Shown here: positions 29,621-39,596 of the stretch, piece after piece
Layout of the letters: every line of letters starts with the position of its first letter
How positions within the stretch are numbered: the first letter of the stretch is position 1
Assembly (NCBI GenBank): GCA_030407315.1
Contig: JALQPE010002018.1
Location: forward strand, 1 to 64,000
From: Asparagopsis taxiformis
Taxonomy: Eukaryota > Rhodophyta > Florideophyceae > Bonnemaisoniales > Bonnemaisoniaceae
Length of the DNA stretch: 64,000 bases
Direction: 5' to 3'
Program-made: the position numbers and the translations under genes
Notes under the pieces: model-generated
Seen by the model: only the letters and a program-made list of their open reading frames with translations
The model's database searches: none
Told to the model about the DNA's origin: nothing

Positions 29621-32600
29621 ATGGCTCCGAGACGGACTCCTATTCGAAAGAAAACCACAAGTCGTAGGACAAAGGCGAGATTCGATTCACTCAATGTGGC
29701 CAGTCCCAGTAAACAGCTTCCTGGGAAACTGCAGGGAGAAATCCGCAGCAGTGATGCAGCCTGCATGAACAAAGAAATCCCGAGAGGTAATGAGCTACGA
29801 CGTGAGTGTACCACAGATGACCTATTGGAGTCCCCAATCCCTATGGGTGACACAATAGAAGGTTGTATTGATGTGTACAGCAACAACGATGAAGCTGGAA
29901 GTGACATCTACGTAGCATCGAGCACGCTAATGGAATCGGAAGAAGCAACCGGACGAGGTTCTGATTCCATTTCAACTGGAGGCCCGATAGACCGAAATGC
30001 TGGGGATGAAGCATGTGGTGATTTCAAGGCATTACTACAATGGCCTGCGATGTATGGGGCTCTTCAGCTGAGTGGAACTCAAAGAATGACAAGAGCCCAC
30101 TATGAAGGTACCCTGTTCGGAATGAATTTCCGCAGAGATCCAAGTGAGCACGTCCCGTCGGACTCTGTGATGCGACAGAAGATACTACCATTCTTGAGGA
30201 AACACTGCTATGCAAAGAGCTGTGACATCGAGTTTCCGATAGACCTTCGAAAGAGCGGAGCAAGAGCTGCACAGCATCGAGGTGCAGTAGGAACCCGTGG
30301 AACAACAGATGACAGAGACAATTGTGGAGGAATGGCGAAAGTTCGTATTGTACTCCCAAGCACATGGGCTCTGAAAGATGTCCAGACTCGACCAATCTTT
30401 AAAGCATTCCGCAGTGATGCGAACAATCGAAGCTCGGAAGGAGAAAAATCAACCGCAGAGTGCAGCATTGAAGATTCGTTCATTGCAAAGTGCAGGAGGG
30501 GTGTTTTGAGCGACCCATTCGTTCGCACAGCAGTTGTTCCCATTGACAGCGATGGGAAAAAGGGTTTGAAGCACATTTATGTACCTGATGGAACAGCAAT
30601 TCGAATCCGATGTCATCCAGGAGCTCGTCAGGTTGCCGTCATCGAAAGAGCAAAAGGGTTCAGGAAGAATGACAGAGATGGTGGGAAACCGAAGAGGAGA
30701 AGAGTGGCGGTTACGTCGTTGTGGGAACTTCATGCTAGGACCATAGTTACCTATGAGGCTCGACACGACGGTGAGCATGATGTGCATGTCGAAAAATATC
30801 TGCAGCCGCGAATGTCACATCTATTGGAATGGGAGAGGCAGCATGCTCTGCGAGCGATATCGCAATGTGTAATCGGAGCAGGAGCCAAGGGAAAAGGAAC
30901 ACGAGCTGGGGACGTGATAACCGTTCTATTACCAATTGGAATGGAAGAGGGTGATATTGTTCCACACGTCGTATTGGTGAACAGGTATTTGAAAGAGCAG
31001 GTCGGAGAAGCATCCACCATGTTACTTTGCTTTTCACCGGGCGCGAGCTTTGCTGAAGCCAGAAACCCGCCCGATAGACTAGGAAGCCCCAACTATGAAG
31101 AAATTCGTGTTTCAGGGGTGTTCTCGGATGGTTTCGGAGACCACAGGTCGCAATGGCACCCAGCGTCTCCGCGAGAAGATGCACCATGTTGGGGAAAGCT
31201 GGAGGATGGTCGAAACTACTTTGTTTACCGATTTCTCCTTTACACGGATGACTTTGAACCATTCACAAGCAGGAAGGGAAGTTTTGGTGGATGCTATATG
31301 TTACCTCTCAATCTACCGCCTCGGAAAAGGGGAAGCTACCAAGCGGTTCGAGTGATTGGTTTGCCACCTCCGGGAGTGTCCACAAATTGTGTATTGCGAT
31401 ATATCGTTCAAGATATAGTGCGAGGAAGCACAGAGGGTTTCCCAACGAAAAATGCAGAGGGAGAAGATATTGTGGTATTTCTAGACCCAGTGGGGAGCAT
31501 TGGAGACTATCCTGCAGTTTCACATACCCTGGATGTTCTTGGACACACATCAAACTCTCCGTGCCACATCTGCAGTTTCCGCAAATATGACCTGAGCAGT
31601 ACTGGTGGCACGAAGAATGCATACACTTCGGTAGTGAACGGGCAAACATCGACGCATGCCAGGAGCAAGTATCGGAATGCATCGACACGTAAGGATGCCA
31701 CAGAAACCCAGCTTCGCACTCTCGGACTGGCTGCAGAAGAAGGGGAAGATTTACCATTTCATGTCCTGAGCACTTCCTTGGAAGCAGTGCAGGAAGAAGT
31801 ACCGAAGACGGAAAACGGAGTTTCAGTTGTCCCAGCAATTTTTGACCCGTACCGTTCCGCAGTGATAGCACCTGACCATCTATTGTCTGGACTGGCACAA
31901 GATGTACTGAACGCTTGTATTTCAGCTGCCAGCCCACGAATTCGAGAGGTAGCTGAATTGCAAATTCTGGGCGCTCTGAAGAAGTTCAGGATGGGAAGGC
32001 AGAACCGTTTATTTGGAACCAACAATCTGCTTTCCATGAACATGAGTGACATATTCAGTGTGCTTCTGATAGCACCTATGGCATTCGAAAACGCAGCTCG
32101 AATGATGGATGGGAAAGGGGAAGGTCATCGTGAAAAATTTGATGGGGCCGTCAAACTAGTAGTGATGTTTCAGAAGCTGGTTTCGTGTATTAGTTTCATG
32201 CCCGTATGGTGGAAAGACGGTCCCCATGAAGTAGAGACGGCTGACGGAGAAGGTGGCAGGAATGAATACATTCTGGGAAGAACTGTAGACTACGTGGAGA
32301 CGTTGAATGAGTATTGTCGGAAAGTGAAGGGAGCAGGAGCACATTTGGACAAGCCTAATGTTCATCGTCTTGTCGAGTTTTGTGTTCATACGCTTCCTGC
32401 CTACGGCTCTGTGAAGCACGTGCAGGAGCTTATATTCGAACGGATGCATCAGCCGCTGAAGAAAGGTGTGAGAATGTCCAATCACCAAAGCGAACAGCTT
32501 TCAGCGCTGGAATTAGTTCTTGCGGATGACTGGCAGACGAGAGTGGCCATTGTTTTGCGCGAAATCGGCATGGAGCCACAACATTGGTCCTCGTCCGAAT

Positions 32601-33424
32601 GCTCTCAAATGGTCAACGTTCTTTCACAGGAGCTAGGGAGAGAAATAGATGTGGAAGACGAGGTAGTGAAAAACTGCTTCCAGGAACCGGTTCTCCAGCT
32701 TCTCTCCCAGCGTCGAGGAAAGATATTGTCGGCGGATGGTGAAATTGTGACGTGGAGAGGGCATGGAGGTATATCTATTGACGAGGTCAAGGAGTACATG
32801 AATGGAAAATGTGATATGGCAGAGGGTGCTGTAGGTGTTTTCAAACGGTTCTTTACCGAAAGGTACGGAAGCGGAACAAGCGGGTGTGGAAAGTATGCCG
32901 AATGGGTGAGAAGAGTTTCTAGAAGCACTACGACAGAGTGGGGAAGGAAAACAGTGCAGAGGTCTGGCTCTCTAGAATCAGGAGCTATCATCCATGCTGT
33001 TTGCCCTGAACAGATGAAATGTGAGGATGGTGCAACTTCACAAGCGATTCTGTACCCGGCGTCTCGTCTCACATCAGAGATAATGCGGGGAAGAATTAAT
33101 TATGAACCGCGGTTTTTTATTGTTCTAGCGTTCTTTATCCTGAGGAACGAGAGTGCGAGAGATGAGCAAGGTACAGCTTATGGAGTTTGCCTGGGTTTGC
33201 AAAAAACTGATGAAGGAGTGTTCAAGGTCGAAGAGAGGCGACGAACAGTAATTGTGGAGATGAGTGAGGGAGTCACTGAGGTGTTTGGTATGCACTATTG
33301 CAATGGGAGTGTATGCGAATATGATGAGAACATGAGGGAGGTAAGGCACGGACCCGGACTGCTGGAGGGTGGAGAGATATATGCACTATGTAGGCGAGAC
33401 GGATTTCCACCGAGGGCTGCATGA
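29621..33424 (+). CDS. Plavaka/KDZ-like DNA transposase, intact, 1267 residues
   Basis: Single uninterrupted frame from the ATG at 29621. The first 35 residues are strongly basic (PRRTPIRKKTTSRRTKAR). Central blocks match the Plavaka/KDZ pattern: YFVYRFLLYTDDFEPF and GGCYMLPLNLPPRKRG (about 530-565), then FLDPVGSIGDYPAVSHTLDV and SPCHICSF (about 620-655), equivalent to DFPEAKEL...PCHRC in the protein at 22476-25519, then APDHLLSGLAQDVLN (about 750), and HRLVEFCVHTLPAYGSVKHV followed by ELIFERMHQPLKKG (about 910-950), equivalent to the E-containing AGPYEHSHLLFKQSYRKTS block. It differs from that protein throughout, so it is a second lineage, and it lacks the N-terminal zinc finger seen there. 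All segments expected of an active enzyme are present. Downstream lie a palindrome array and the divergent dioxygenase gene. AATAAA follows at 33437. Confidence 0.8.
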   Translation: MAPRRTPIRKKTTSRRTKARFDSLNVASPSKQLPGKLQGEIRSSDAACMNKEIPRGNELRRECTTDDLLESPIPMGDTIEGCIDVYSNNDEAGSDIYVASSTLMESEEATGRGSDSISTGGPIDRNAGDEACGDFKALLQWPAMYGALQLSGTQRMTRAHYEGTLFGMNFRRDPSEHVPSDSVMRQKILPFLRKHCYAKSCDIEFPIDLRKSGARAAQHRGAVGTRGTTDDRDNCGGMAKVRIVLPSTWALKDVQTRPIFKAFRSDANNRSSEGEKSTAECSIEDSFIAKCRRGVLSDPFVRTAVVPIDSDGKKGLKHIYVPDGTAIRIRCHPGARQVAVIERAKGFRKNDRDGGKPKRRRVAVTSLWELHARTIVTYEARHDGEHDVHVEKYLQPRMSHLLEWERQHALRAISQCVIGAGAKGKGTRAGDVITVLLPIGMEEGDIVPHVVLVNRYLKEQVGEASTMLLCFSPGASFAEARNPPDRLGSPNYEEIRVSGVFSDGFGDHRSQWHPASPREDAPCWGKLEDGRNYFVYRFLLYTDDFEPFTSRKGSFGGCYMLPLNLPPRKRGSYQAVRVIGLPPPGVSTNCVLRYIVQDIVRGSTEGFPTKNAEGEDIVVFLDPVGSIGDYPAVSHTLDVLGHTSNSPCHICSFRKYDLSSTGGTKNAYTSVVNGQTSTHARSKYRNASTRKDATETQLRTLGLAAEEGEDLPFHVLSTSLEAVQEEVPKTENGVSVVPAIFDPYRSAVIAPDHLLSGLAQDVLNACISAASPRIREVAELQILGALKKFRMGRQNRLFGTNNLLSMNMSDIFSVLLIAPMAFENAARMMDGKGEGHREKFDGAVKLVVMFQKLVSCISFMPVWWKDGPHEVETADGEGGRNEYILGRTVDYVETLNEYCRKVKGAGAHLDKPNVHRLVEFCVHTLPAYGSVKHVQELIFERMHQPLKKGVRMSNHQSEQLSALELVLADDWQTRVAIVLREIGMEPQHWSSSECSQMVNVLSQELGREIDVEDEVVKNCFQEPVLQLLSQRRGKILSADGEIVTWRGHGGISIDEVKEYMNGKCDMAEGAVGVFKRFFTERYGSGTSGCGKYAEWVRRVSRSTTTEWGRKTVQRSGSLESGAIIHAVCPEQMKCEDGATSQAILYPASRLTSEIMRGRINYEPRFFIVLAFFILRNESARDEQGTAYGVCLGLQKTDEGVFKVEERRRTVIVEMSEGVTEVFGMHYCNGSVCEYDENMREVRHGPGLLEGGEIYALCRRDGFPPRAA

Positions 33425-33436
33425 TTTTTAGGGAAG

Positions 33437-33442
33437 AATAAA
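33437..33442 (+). terminator. AATAAA polyadenylation-like signal after the transposase gene
   Basis: AATAAA 13 bp after the stop codon at 33424. Confidence 0.4.
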
Positions 33443-33545
33443 ATGAATAACCAGATGCATCACATATGAATTGTACACTCTAGGGCGGTGGTGGATTGGT
33501 GCAAAGTAGTGGGGAGAGGATCTGAGAGGATGGAGGGAGGTATGC

Positions 33546-34059
33546 TTACAGCAAAGTCATCGTTACGATGACTTTGCTGTAAGAAAACGTTTCCATTACA
33601 GTGGCCAAGAATGTTTTACCGGGTAAAAAAATCGTGGCAGCTGTAATGATTTGCTTTCTTACAGCAAAGTCATCGTAACGATGACTTTGCTGTAAGGAAC
33701 CGTTTCCTTGCAGTGGCCGAAGAATTTTTTACCGGGTAAAAAATCAGCAAGAAATTTTACCGGGTAAAAAAATTGTGGCCGCTGTAATGATTTGCTTTCT
33801 TACAGCAAAGTCATCGTTACGATGACTTTGCTGTAAGAAAACGTTTCATTACAGCGGCCACAATTTTTTACCCGGTAAAGAAATCATGGCTACTGTAATG
33901 TTTTCTTTTCTTACAGCAAAGTCATCGTAACGATGACTTTGCTGTAAGAAAACGTTTCATTACAGCGGCCACAATTTTTTTACCCGGTAAAGAAATCATG
34001 GCTGCTGTAATGTTTTCTTTTCTTACAGCAAAGTCATCGTAACGATGACTTTGCTGTAA
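33546..34059. repeat. Palindrome array, five 37-bp units
   Basis: Units at 33546-33582 (T), 33659-33695 (A), 33800-33836 (T), 33911-33947 (A) and 34023-34059 (A), spaced by about 111-141 bp. Spacers contain TTTTACCGGGTAAAA or its complement and CATTACAGCGGCCAC / GTGGCCGCTGTAATG inverted pairs. It lies upstream of the divergent dioxygenase gene and is matched by an array on that gene's other side. Confidence 0.95.
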
Positions 34060-34759
34060 GAAAACGTTTCATTACAGCAAATTCATCGATAGTTAAGGTT
34101 AAGTAACCAACTTTAGGATGTCCAGAGGACCTGCTCGTTGTAAGGAATAAGGAATATTGATCAACTGACGAAGAGGAAGCATTTTGAATCGACTAGGGTA
34201 GGAACGCAATGAGATTTGGTATGCAAGAAAACTGAATCGCAGTAGTGAATAGGTAGTTGAAATGAATTCATATTGATGTTCTTTGGTGTATTGTCCATTG
34301 GAGCACATTGAAAACCATTTATATGATCACCGTTTAAATAGTCTATGAATCCTTTGCAGCCGAGTACGCCAATAGGAAGAAATTCAAGCAGTGGCCTGCA
34401 CGGGAACCGTTCATTTGTGAGTAGCAAAAGTTAGTGTAGAAATGAATTTTTCAGACTTGTAGGAGAGGTGGATCGTAGTAAATGTATAAAACTCACGTAG
34501 AATCGATTGATAGGAATCAATGGTACGGAAGAAGAAGCGAGGTGGAGAGTGTGGATGAAATAGGTTGTTGGAATATGAATGATAATTGACGTGGTGAGGT
34601 AAACGGGTTCGATTGCATTATATGCGCTAGAGGTACATACTATTAGGTGTAGATTGATGGAAAGGGCTAAACGCTTTGTGGAGGTATCAGGATCAGGTAG
34701 AGTCAGAGGTGCTGAGCGGGTGCAGCGTAAGGTTCATCAGGACTGAACGTAGGTAGGGA
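34060..34759. other. Gene-free upstream region of the divergent dioxygenase gene
   Basis: About 700 bp with no credible ORF or repeat; it presumably holds the promoter of the gene at 34760. Confidence 0.45.
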
Positions 34760-37700
34760 ATGTCTTGTCCGGACAGTATAAGAGAGGAAGCTGAGAGACG
34801 GGAAGCGCACTCGGAGGTACCACAATTGTGGATTTCATCGTCTACACAACATTTGAACAGAGAACCGATTGAACGAACTGAGATTGCAGGGATTACAATG
34901 GGAGACAATAGTATCATGAATACTACAGCGGAGAAGAGCAATTCTCCTTCTGCTGAAGAGAAAAGCATCACTATTGCTCAGTACAGCTCTTCTAAAGTGC
35001 AAGTTGATCCTCGCAAAGTGAAATTTCCGACAGTGACCTCCCGTTTGGTGCGACCGGGTCGTGTAAACGAACTGGCCAGCATTTTCATGGATAGAGGTTT
35101 CTCTACCACTGGAACTATGATTACAGTCTGCAAAATGGAAGATAACGAAGGAGACGAGTTTTACTGCATCGATGGCTCTCATCGCATAGCTGCTCTGCAA
35201 CTATGCCTGGAGAAGTACTCAGGAAAGAACAGGGATTCCTTGGAATTGGTTTGGGTACAACAGTTGATTGCGCCGAACGGGCGTCTAATTTTCGATGCGC
35301 TGGAGGTTCTGAAACTGTCTCTCGAAGCCAATATACAAACTCACGATGTCGCTTCTGTGAGCATTGCCGACAATGTGTGTGCGGTCATAGAGTTTCTCAG
35401 GTTTTCCAACCAGATGGATCTTCCTGTTGTCCGGCTTATTCCTATTCTGAAAGAAGTGAGCTATATTCTGCCGTCCGACAGGAACCGTTCGGAGAACTCG
35501 TATAGGCAGTACATCAACATTGCGAAGGGGTTCAATCGCACAGACAGCGTTGCTTTCGTGTACTGGAGCTCTATCCCTAGCGTTTACAATGCTTTGGATA
35601 GGAACAGAGAAATCGAGGATGCAAGAACCGAGGGAAGAGATCCGGACTTTTCTCGAATTGACTCTGCCGATATGTACGGGTGCGTGCTCGATCTTGTCAA
35701 TAACGCAATATTCCGCAATGGCACGGACGGACGCGGGACGCGCGATAAGGAGTGGTTCCAGTGGTTTGTGCTCGAGATGACAGCGTCGTGGACAAGGATG
35801 AGGAGGAAGAGAGGACTTGTCAGAAATATCGGAAGCGGAAGTCCGTTCACGATGCGCACTTGGCTACTGGCTCTGTTGGCCATCTATGATATGGCAGAGG
35901 TCGTCCGCAAGTGGTTGAACTCTGCAACGATGGAGGAATTCGTGCGAACGGATTTGGCAGCAGAAAACGCGAAGGAGGTCGGGGATAATGATCATCGCAT
36001 TGGAGAGCGCATTGTATTCGTCCTTGTCGACTTTCATGACGACGTGGTAGACAGTAGCAGTCTGAGAACCAAGAACGGGATGTTTACAAACAGTTTTTAC
36101 GACAAACTGGAATATGCTACCGGGACAAAGGCAATGCAGGAGACGAAAGCGGAGGAGGAGAGGGAACGGAATCGCATGACCCCCGGAGAAATAGAAAAAG
36201 CACTTGTTGATGGCGCCAAAGCAGAAGACGAAGAAGCACCTACTGCCGCAGAACAGGGAAATAATTCTACAGAGAAGGAAACTGTGGAAACTTCTGGTCC
36301 TGTTCAAGCAGAAGAAGGAGTATCTGCCGAAGCCCAAGCAGAGCAGGAAGTTTCTGCTGTTGTGGAGGAAGAACAGGAAATTACTCCAAATGTGGTGGCT
36401 GAAGAAGTGATTCCTGCTGTCGCGACGAAAGCAATAGAAGAGGCACCTCTGAGCACCCCGAAAGAAGCAGAAGACCGTCCTGCCGCAGCAAAAGAGGGAG
36501 GACAGGAACGTCCTGCCACGCGTCTTGCAGCAGCTGAGAAGAGGGAAGCAGAACGTCTTGCTGTTCTCCAAAAAGAACAGGAACGTCTTTCAGCTTCAAG
36601 GGCAGAGCGGGAAAGTCGTGCCAGGGATAATTCGCCGGGAAGGATTGTCAGAGAAGATCTTCCTCAGGGAAGGAAACAAAGCGGCGATACGCAAAGTCTG
36701 GATATCAACTTGGACAATAGTGGTCGCATGGACATAGACACGCCTGGACAACAAGCTGGAGATGCGCAGAACCGCTCTGTGATATTGAAACTTCGAATCA
36801 GGACACCAGAAACTTACAGCACTAGCCCGGCCGAAGTGGACAAGGAGAATTCGGGAAGAAGCAGGAGTTCTGGTGGAAGCGGCGATGAAAACGAGTCCAG
36901 GTTGGATAAGAAGCGAAGAAGGGAAGATACTAGCGCGAAGTTTTCTGAGCCCAATACGCCGGATGACAACATTGAGATTGGGCCTCCCCGGGAAAAGAAG
37001 AGTAGAGTCAATGCAAGAGAACGAACGACTGGAGAAGAAGCACCACTCTTCACTGACGAGCAAGAAAACTCCCTTCCAGACCGCACATTCGCAGAGGACA
37101 TACCTGAGAAGCTGCCTTTATGCGTTCCTTCCAACTCGAGAATGAAGTATTATATCACAGAAGAAGACATTGATACAATCCGGACGGAGATAATGGAAGC
37201 AGCTGCAGGCTACTCTACTTTGGTATGTCCCCTCGGTTCTTGTGAAAGCCAACAATACTTCAGCTACCAGAGAAGAATGATCGACGAGCTTGGTTACGTG
37301 GTGTTGCAAGACATTTTCTCTTCTACTACAGTGGGAGCAGCTACGCACGAGTTATTCACACAGATGGCCAGCACATTCCAAGGTACTACAAGTGGCTCAA
37401 GTGCAAGTCAGAAGAACCCGTGGAAACCACTTCGACCGAAAGACAGCACTGGTGTATTCAAGACGGACCGGAAAAGCATCTGCGATGACCTTGAGCAAGA
37501 AAGCGCGCGGCAGTACAGGAACAAGCTGATTCTGGAGCTAGGTAAGGCGATTTGTGCGGAGAACCTGAAGCTCGGGTTTGGAAGAGAAGAAGCGGTGGTC
37601 TTTCCAGAAACGGGTCTTCGTCTGATTTTGACCGCAGAAGGTAGTCAGGAGCAACTTATGCATACCGATGTTCCCGTCCGTGAGGGAACTGGAACTGGTC

Positions 37701-38020
37701 CTCTCAACTCGCCATCATATTTCATGATGGCTGCTGGTGCGGATGGGTTCATCATTCGTATCGCCAAGTTCAGCCATGTGTGCCTAAGTCATCCAGCGAA
37801 AGAAAAGTACCGCGTGCCAGTGACGAACGTGCGCATCCCACCGTATTCCCTGCTTGTATGCCGAACGGACGTGTATCACGGAGGAATGGGATTCGCGGAG
37901 GGTCGTTCTTCGGTGAGGTACCAGCATCCTATCCGGTCCCATCTATCACTGCGAACTTCCAGGGAGAAGTTGCTACAGCCTCCCTTCAATGTCAACTACT
38001 GGGAGCGTTTAGATATCTGA
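34760..38020 (+). CDS. ParB-like + 2OG-Fe(II) dioxygenase-like fusion, intact divergent paralogue
   Basis: Predicted 1086 residues from the ATG at 34760 (a second ATG at 34898, MGDNSIMN, is possible). The ParB-like part spans about 80-260: TSRLVRPGRVNELASIF and the core YCIDGSHRIAALQL (DGSHR near 137). The middle (NSYRQYINIAKGF, VYWSSIPS near 270) matches the copy-C protein. Residues about 460-790 are a Glu/Ala/Lys/Arg-rich linker with a basic KKRRREDT stretch. The C-terminus (about 790-1075) follows the double-stranded beta-helix pattern: ETGLRLILTAEG then HTD (H near 968), IPPYSLLVCRTDVYHGGMGF (distal H near 1040) and IRSHLSL (R near 1060), that is HxD...H...R, the Fe(II) ligands plus a 2OG-binding arginine. 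The substrate is unknown; oxidation of a methylated base is plausible given the methyltransferase partners. Because it is intact and clearly diverged, it shows that the two domains are a conserved fusion. Confidence 0.8.
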   Translation: MSCPDSIREEAERREAHSEVPQLWISSSTQHLNREPIERTEIAGITMGDNSIMNTTAEKSNSPSAEEKSITIAQYSSSKVQVDPRKVKFPTVTSRLVRPGRVNELASIFMDRGFSTTGTMITVCKMEDNEGDEFYCIDGSHRIAALQLCLEKYSGKNRDSLELVWVQQLIAPNGRLIFDALEVLKLSLEANIQTHDVASVSIADNVCAVIEFLRFSNQMDLPVVRLIPILKEVSYILPSDRNRSENSYRQYINIAKGFNRTDSVAFVYWSSIPSVYNALDRNREIEDARTEGRDPDFSRIDSADMYGCVLDLVNNAIFRNGTDGRGTRDKEWFQWFVLEMTASWTRMRRKRGLVRNIGSGSPFTMRTWLLALLAIYDMAEVVRKWLNSATMEEFVRTDLAAENAKEVGDNDHRIGERIVFVLVDFHDDVVDSSSLRTKNGMFTNSFYDKLEYATGTKAMQETKAEEERERNRMTPGEIEKALVDGAKAEDEEAPTAAEQGNNSTEKETVETSGPVQAEEGVSAEAQAEQEVSAVVEEEQEITPNVVAEEVIPAVATKAIEEAPLSTPKEAEDRPAAAKEGGQERPATRLAAAEKREAERLAVLQKEQERLSASRAERESRARDNSPGRIVREDLPQGRKQSGDTQSLDINLDNSGRMDIDTPGQQAGDAQNRSVILKLRIRTPETYSTSPAEVDKENSGRSRSSGGSGDENESRLDKKRRREDTSAKFSEPNTPDDNIEIGPPREKKSRVNARERTTGEEAPLFTDEQENSLPDRTFAEDIPEKLPLCVPSNSRMKYYITEEDIDTIRTEIMEAAAGYSTLVCPLGSCESQQYFSYQRRMIDELGYVVLQDIFSSTTVGAATHELFTQMASTFQGTTSGSSASQKNPWKPLRPKDSTGVFKTDRKSICDDLEQESARQYRNKLILELGKAICAENLKLGFGREEAVVFPETGLRLILTAEGSQEQLMHTDVPVREGTGTGPLNSPSYFMMAAGADGFIIRIAKFSHVCLSHPAKEKYRVPVTNVRIPPYSLLVCRTDVYHGGMGFAEGRSSVRYQHPIRSHLSLRTSREKLLQPPFNVNYWERLDI

Positions 38021-38271
38021 TGAAATTAGTTCTTAATAGCATTCTATGGCAGGCATCAAGGCCGCCTTCAAGTAAACGATGAAAGTTAGGCTAGTACATG
38101 ACGTTTGCGTATGTAGACGGGTCGAGAGATATACAATACTCAATTTAATATGAGAAGGGGAGGAAACTATGGTGGGCACTACTAGAATAGAACAAGGTAA
38201 TATCGCAGTCGTCTTTGGTTACAACATTGAGGTGAGGAAGGCTTACAGATGATGCAGTTTCGCTGGGGTGC

Positions 38272-38497
38272 TGACAGCAAAGTCATCGTTACGATGACTT
38301 TGCTGTAATGATTTGATTTCTTACAGCAAAGTCATCGTAACGATGACTTTGCTGTAAGAAATCAAATCATTACAGCGGCCACAATTTTTTACCGGGTAAA
38401 AAATTCTTGCTGATTTTTTTACCCGGTAAAATTTTCTCACCACTGTAATCAAACCTTTCCTTACAGCAAAGTCATCGTAACGATGACTTTGCTGTAA
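38272..38497. repeat. Palindrome array, three 37-bp units
   Basis: Units at 38272-38308 (T, first bases TGA instead of TTA), 38321-38357 (A) and 38461-38497 (A). Units 1 and 2 are only 12 bp apart, unlike the usual spacing; the spacer after unit 2 has ACCGGGTAAAAAATTC and TTTTACCCGGTAAAA. Confidence 0.95.
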
Positions 38498-39098
38498 GCA
38501 TCCCGGGTAAACGGCTTCGGCTGTAAGCGGTTGGGAGTTTCGTCCGTCTCCCACCCTGGGAAGGGTGAGAAGGGAAGTGTGGAGCCGGGAACATCGTACA
38601 ACGATGGTTTGGACGACTGTTGACGGCTCTGGGGAGCACTCTGCGTCGTGCAAGCCTGGTTTGCGCTGGCTGCACTACCTGGTATTGAACGGTTCTGTGC
38701 GCAAAGTTTACTCATGAAGGAGTTAGGGTGTTGTGTACCACACCAACCATAGTTACTAACATTTGCAGTGTACTCTAGTGATGTAATTATTATTCTAGTT
38801 TCTAGCTATACAATGATATTAAGTAAGTCAGATGTGCACAGAGCATGGTCTAAGCCTAGCACGGTAGAGAAAGATGGAAGAAAGATTGAAGGGTAGGCAT
38901 GCAGAGGTATGAAGGCAGCAGTATGTGTAGACTATGGCAGTGGTAAGAAAATATTTCATGCACCAAAGGGTGGGTAGAGTGACATTAGAGAGGTGGTGTG
39001 TAGGGGGAAGGTAGGTGGAGATGATGAAGGAGGACAACAGAAACGAGAGCGAGGGTTGAGACCAACGGCTTACAGATGGAGCAGTTTACCAGGGATGC
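38498..39098. other. Spacer between two palindrome arrays
   Basis: Begins with a GGGAGTTTCGTCCGTCTCCC block related to the hairpin arms at 8397 and 44524, then has no ORF with coding character. The left end of cassette 2 may lie here or in the next array, but I could not define it. Confidence 0.45.
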
Positions 39099-39362
39099 TT
39101 ACAGCAAAGTCATCGTTACGATGACTTTGCTGTAAGGAAAGGTTTCATTACAGTGGCCATGATTTCTTTACCCGGTAAAAAAATTCCTGGCCGCTGTAAT
39201 GAAAACGTTTTCTTACAGCAAAGTCATCGTAACGATGACTTTGCTGTCAGGAAACAAAACATTACAGTGGCCATGATTTCTTTACCCGGTAAAAAAATTC
39301 CTGGCCTCTGTAATGAAACGTTTCCTTACAGCAAAGTCATCGTAACGATGGCTTTGCTGTAA
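39099..39362. repeat. Palindrome array, three 37-bp units, upstream of dioxygenase copy C
   Basis: Units at 39099-39135 (T), 39213-39249 (A, ends TCA) and 39326-39362 (A, one arm mismatch GATGGC), period about 113 bp. Spacers carry CATTACAGTGGCCATG and TTTACCCGGTAAAAAAATTC. Confidence 0.95.
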
Positions 39363-39596
39363 GGATCCTTGGTAAACTGCCTGAGCTGTAATTGTCGTAC
39401 AACGAAAAGTGATGTGGAAGGTTCGGATTGGTCAACCGCTGAATATCATTACCAGGGTGTATACTAATAGGAATATGTCAGATCTCTAAGTTTCGCCTAT
39501 CTTACTCAGCTTACGCAGCAAAACAGCTTGTCGTTCAGATCTTCTTCTCTCTTTCTCAATCTTTCACTCTTCGTTTGTCAATCACTCACCAAAGCA

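Noticed and set aside
36381..36599. Minus-strand ORFs within the linker of the dioxygenase gene
   Set aside because: They are opposite-strand readings of the Glu/Ala-rich linker and lack independent support.
39528..39596. Upstream start MSFRSSSLFLNL for dioxygenase copy C as a signal peptide
   Set aside because: The ATG at 39597 (MAQQSPNAFD) follows a pyrimidine-rich leader typical of a 5' UTR, and the protein carries nuclear-type basic tracts; the 23-residue extension is probably untranslated.
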